From Trichobilharzia szidati (taxonomy: Eukaryota > Platyhelminthes > Trematoda > Strigeidida > Schistosomatidae), in contig OX235271.1 of NCBI GenBank assembly GCA_944472155.2, positions 40,660,633 through 40,724,632 of the forward strand: a stretch of DNA of 64,000 nt, given 5' to 3'. Both the position numbers and the translations under genes were made by a program. The notes beneath the pieces were generated by a model. The model was not told the DNA's origin and ran no database searches. It saw only the letters and a program-made list of their open reading frames with translations. Within the stretch, counting starts at the first letter, position 1; every line of letters starts with the position of its first letter. Shown piece after piece: positions 61,240 to 64,000 of this stretch.

Positions 61240-64000
61240 CTATATGGACTGACTGACTGGTTTCAAAACATAGAACTTTGCACCGATGTGCACCAGTTCA
61301 AGTCGCCACATTCCATGTAGTACGCAAAGCAAGAGATGAAAGTAGAGGAAATGCATATTAGAGACAGTAGACAGGGATATGAGACAAAGGAATAGTAATA
61401 TCGAAGAACAATATAGTTTCATTGAAAATTATAAGTCACAAGGAGTGGATGCATCTGCGCTATTAATTGAGAACGATTTTGAGCCATATCACCAGCTGTC
61501 TCCGGCTGCTGGTGTTCACCGTCCCGAGGACCCCAACCAAGAAGTCTAAAACTTTCTATGTGGCCTAAACTAACTGTTTTGGATTTCATTGATTGATGAC
61601 GCCATGTTTTCGTTTGACCACAACTAGCGGCTCTTTTCCAACCTTTTCCTATGTCAATCAGCTAACATTGCCCATCGGAGAAGGTGATGGCTAGACATGC
61701 ATGCGTAACACATGTCCTAACCATCTCAATCGATGTAACTTCACAGCCTTGTCTATTGATTTCCCCTCCTTTCCTACCACTTGACCGAAGCTTAACCTCA
61801 ATATTGCTCACCCTATTGTACCACTTCACACGGGAGATATAACGCAGACAGCTAAGATCAAAGGCAACTAACCTGCCTTTTCGTGTCTTCCGCTATCAAT
61901 GAACATGCCTCACAGCATAAATGAGGACGGAGTGGACTGCTGAGCAATACACACGTCGTCCTTTGGTCGACAGCCATCTGGATATCACGTCTACGTCAGA
62001 GACGACGTAAACTGACATTCTGTCAGCAATCAGTCCGTTGGGGGGGGGGGGTTGGCTGATGCAACTTCCCAAATAAGTGAAGTGGTCAACATGCTCAGAA
62101 CACCATTTCACTCCCTATTTCTAAGCTAGGAGTCAGTGTAGTCCAGTCCTGTTGCATCATCTTACATTTCATAGGAGTGAATCGCAAGTCAAACATTCGA
62201 AGACTACCTTCTGGTTAAGGTGTTCAGAAGACTGCATATTGTTGGCGTCTTCACCTTAAATGACTATATCATCTGCATATTCTAAGTCAACGAAATTATT
62301 CCCTGGTAACAAGTCAATCCCTGAGTCGCTGAATCCAGTTAGGGTTACGTGCATTGGAACATCTATGATGGATGCATTCCTGACGGACACCACTAGTTGC
62401 CAACACTTTAGATGACAACTCTCAGTAGGCTGTCACCTGGATGTATGAGTAGGGAGTCTTGAACAGTGAGATGTGTTTCCTCGGCATTCCTTTTACAGCC
62501 AAGCATCGCCACAGTACCTCTCGGTCGACCGAGTCGAATGCCGCCTTCAGATCAAGAAAAATAACGACTGTTGGACGCCATCGGTATGCCTACGTTCGAG
62601 AATCTGTCGAAGGGTGAAGATATGATCAATAGACCCTCTCCCTGGTCTAAAGCCTGCCTGGTCCTCTCGAGTTTGTGTCTCGTGAGAACCACTCAGTCTA
62701 CGAAGTATTATTGAGTCTAGAACTTTAGATACCATATAAGTCAAGCTAATCCCCCTGTGATCATCACAGGAAGACTTGTCTCCCTTCTTGTATATCGGAT
62801 AATCAATGACTTACACCAACCCGATGGGACTTACTCTGATTCCCAGACTACGCCTAATACCTTAGTTAACGCAGACAGCAAAATGTCTCCACCGTACTTA
62901 AATATCTCTGGAGTCATTCCATCAGGTCCCACTGCTTTGCCTCGTTTCAGACTAGTGACAGTCTTAGTGACCTCAGTTAGGGGCGGAGGACCTGTGTTTA
63001 TATCCCATCCCATTCAGGGAGGTGTTGAATTTTCGGCAGGTTAGGCGTGGCTGCAGGCCAACCTAACTGCTCCTTATAGTGTTCTTTCCAGCGTTACAGT
63101 CGTCTTTCCTGGGAGCTAATTATGGTGTAGTTTCTCCCCGAGATTGTTTCACTTATCGTCTGCCTTTTACAACCTGTTTCCCTGATAAGTCTAAATAGTT
63201 GTCTGGTGTTACCAATCGTCGATGCCTTTTCCATCTCTTTTGATTTTGTCGCCCACTACTGTTCACGGTTGTTACAAAGACTTTTTGTTATTTTGCGTTT
63301 GAGCAGCTTTCGCTCCTCATCATATTCGAAGCTCGCCGGAATTAGTCTTCTTGCGTCAATCAGTTAGGATGAGGTAGTAGAAATCCACTGGCTCTTACTA
63401 CCTTTAGGTATCAGGTTATTAACAGCTTTTACAACTGTGTCTACAGCTAACTGTATGTTGTGCCAGGCTACCTCAGGGGAAGTCCTGCTGTCGATCTCAG
63501 ATACTCATTTCGCTATTTCTTCGTTAAATAGGGACTCAGAGTCTCAATCTAGCTGGGGACCTAACTGTTTCGCTGCCATTAGTTTCTTATGTCCATTTAG
63601 TCGTAAGCATAAACGTGCGCAAACCAGAGCTTGCTCGGAGTCTACACACGAATTGTAGAAGGATCGGTAGTCTTCAACTGACCCTCACCAACGATACCCT
63701 ATAGCTATGTGGTCTATCTGAGTCCAGCGTTGATTTGGTGATGGAGGTCGCCACGTTATGAGGTGTCTCTTTGTGCCTAAAGTTAGTGCTGACTTGAAAC
63801 AGATGATTATCTGAACAGAGCTGTAGAAGACGACCACCATTTTCGGTTCGTCAGCAGGGAACTCCATGCGTACGTGCCACCTACATACTTCTCAGTCTGG
63901 CACATCTTCCCTACTTGGGCATTGAAGTCGCCCGCTAAAACAACTATATCTGAAGGTTTTGTTTTTTGTAGCAAGTTAGACAATTTCAGGTAGAGGTCAT
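61240..64000 (-). mobile_element. RTE2 LINE, long decayed copy running off the right edge
   Basis: Minus strand, from the right edge: endonuclease (LAGDFNAQVGK near 63930; WRPPSPNQRWTQIDHIAI near 63730), RT region (KRGKAVGPDGMTPEIFKYGG near 62900; QAGFRPGRGSIDHIFTLRQIL near 62640; YADD box near 62275), C-terminal YLGSCIS (62070) and the 3' end GCAAAGTTCTATGT (61270). Frames are interrupted by many stops and small indels, including a G tract at 62041-62050. The 5' end lies outside the window. Confidence 0.85.

Noticed and set aside
1..64000. CRISPR array, rRNA genes or prokaryotic operons
   Set aside because: No regularly spaced identical repeats with unique spacers, no rRNA motifs and no compact gene clusters were seen; the content is eukaryotic throughout.

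Overview
Organism and setting. The window is AT-rich eukaryotic DNA, almost certainly from a schistosome or a close digenean relative. The evidence is the repeat content: many Penelope-like retroelement (PLE) tails with GIY-YIG endonucleases, SMalpha-type short elements that fuse a tRNA-like head to a hammerhead ribozyme, Merlin DNA transposons, RTE-like and CR1-like LINEs, and short introns of host genes packed with these. I cannot fix the species from sequence alone. There is no prokaryotic operon structure, rRNA or CRISPR.

Host genes. Two genes are well supported. A PLAC8-family (cysteine-rich, membrane-associated) gene lies at 2898-3671 (+) with a poly(A) signal at 3796. A gene on the minus strand with an IER (immediate early response) family N-terminal domain has exon 1 at 57672-58026 and, by my reading, a terminal exon at 43869-44044. 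The two exons match in intron phase and are separated by a 13.6-kb intron filled with transposons. Two further candidate exons of an unrecognised plus-strand gene lie at 12737-13036 (with one in-frame stop) and 13988-14104.

Mobile elements. Three PLE lineages (called A, B and C here) are present as about 15 mostly 5'-truncated copies. Their 3' regions carry hammerhead ribozymes whose stems I, II and III can be drawn base by base, and many copies have a second, inverted ribozyme-bearing repeat at the other end. Three tRNA-headed short elements also carry hammerheads (HSINE-1, SMalpha-like; HSINE-2; HSINE-3). Another tRNA-derived SINE (SINE-T) lacks a ribozyme and shares its 3' end with the RTE1 LINE. 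LINEs are RTE1 (51.7-54.5 kb; tail copy 28.9-29.5 kb), RTE2 (37.5-38.5, 49.3-51.3, 55.1-55.5, 61.2-64.0 kb) and a CR1-like family (16.8-17.2, 33.8-34.7, 56.2-57.4 kb). Merlin copies lie at 24.1-24.9, 36.8-37.4 and 47.7-48.1 kb.

Layout. 0-2.8 kb: PLE-A tail and unannotated DNA. 2.9-3.8: PLAC8 gene. 4-10.4: PLE-A and PLE-B copies, one inserted in an LTR-like repeat. 10.4-16: HSINE and SINE-T copies and candidate exons. 16-24: PLEs including the longest copy (22.1-23.4). 24-31: Merlin, microsatellites, PLEs, an RTE1 tail. 31-37: HSINE-3 palindrome, HSINE-2, an HSINE-1 split by a LINE, SINE-T, Merlin. 37-43: RTE2 remnants, LTR-like repeat, PLE-A, SINE-T inside HSINE-3. 43.8-58: the IER-like gene and its repeat-filled intron. 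58-64: HSINE-1/-2 copies and an RTE2 element running off the right edge.

The most interesting theme is the density of self-cleaving ribozyme motifs: at least a dozen, in six unrelated element families, several with defects in predictable core positions. All element calls come from reading the sequence; no database search was run.
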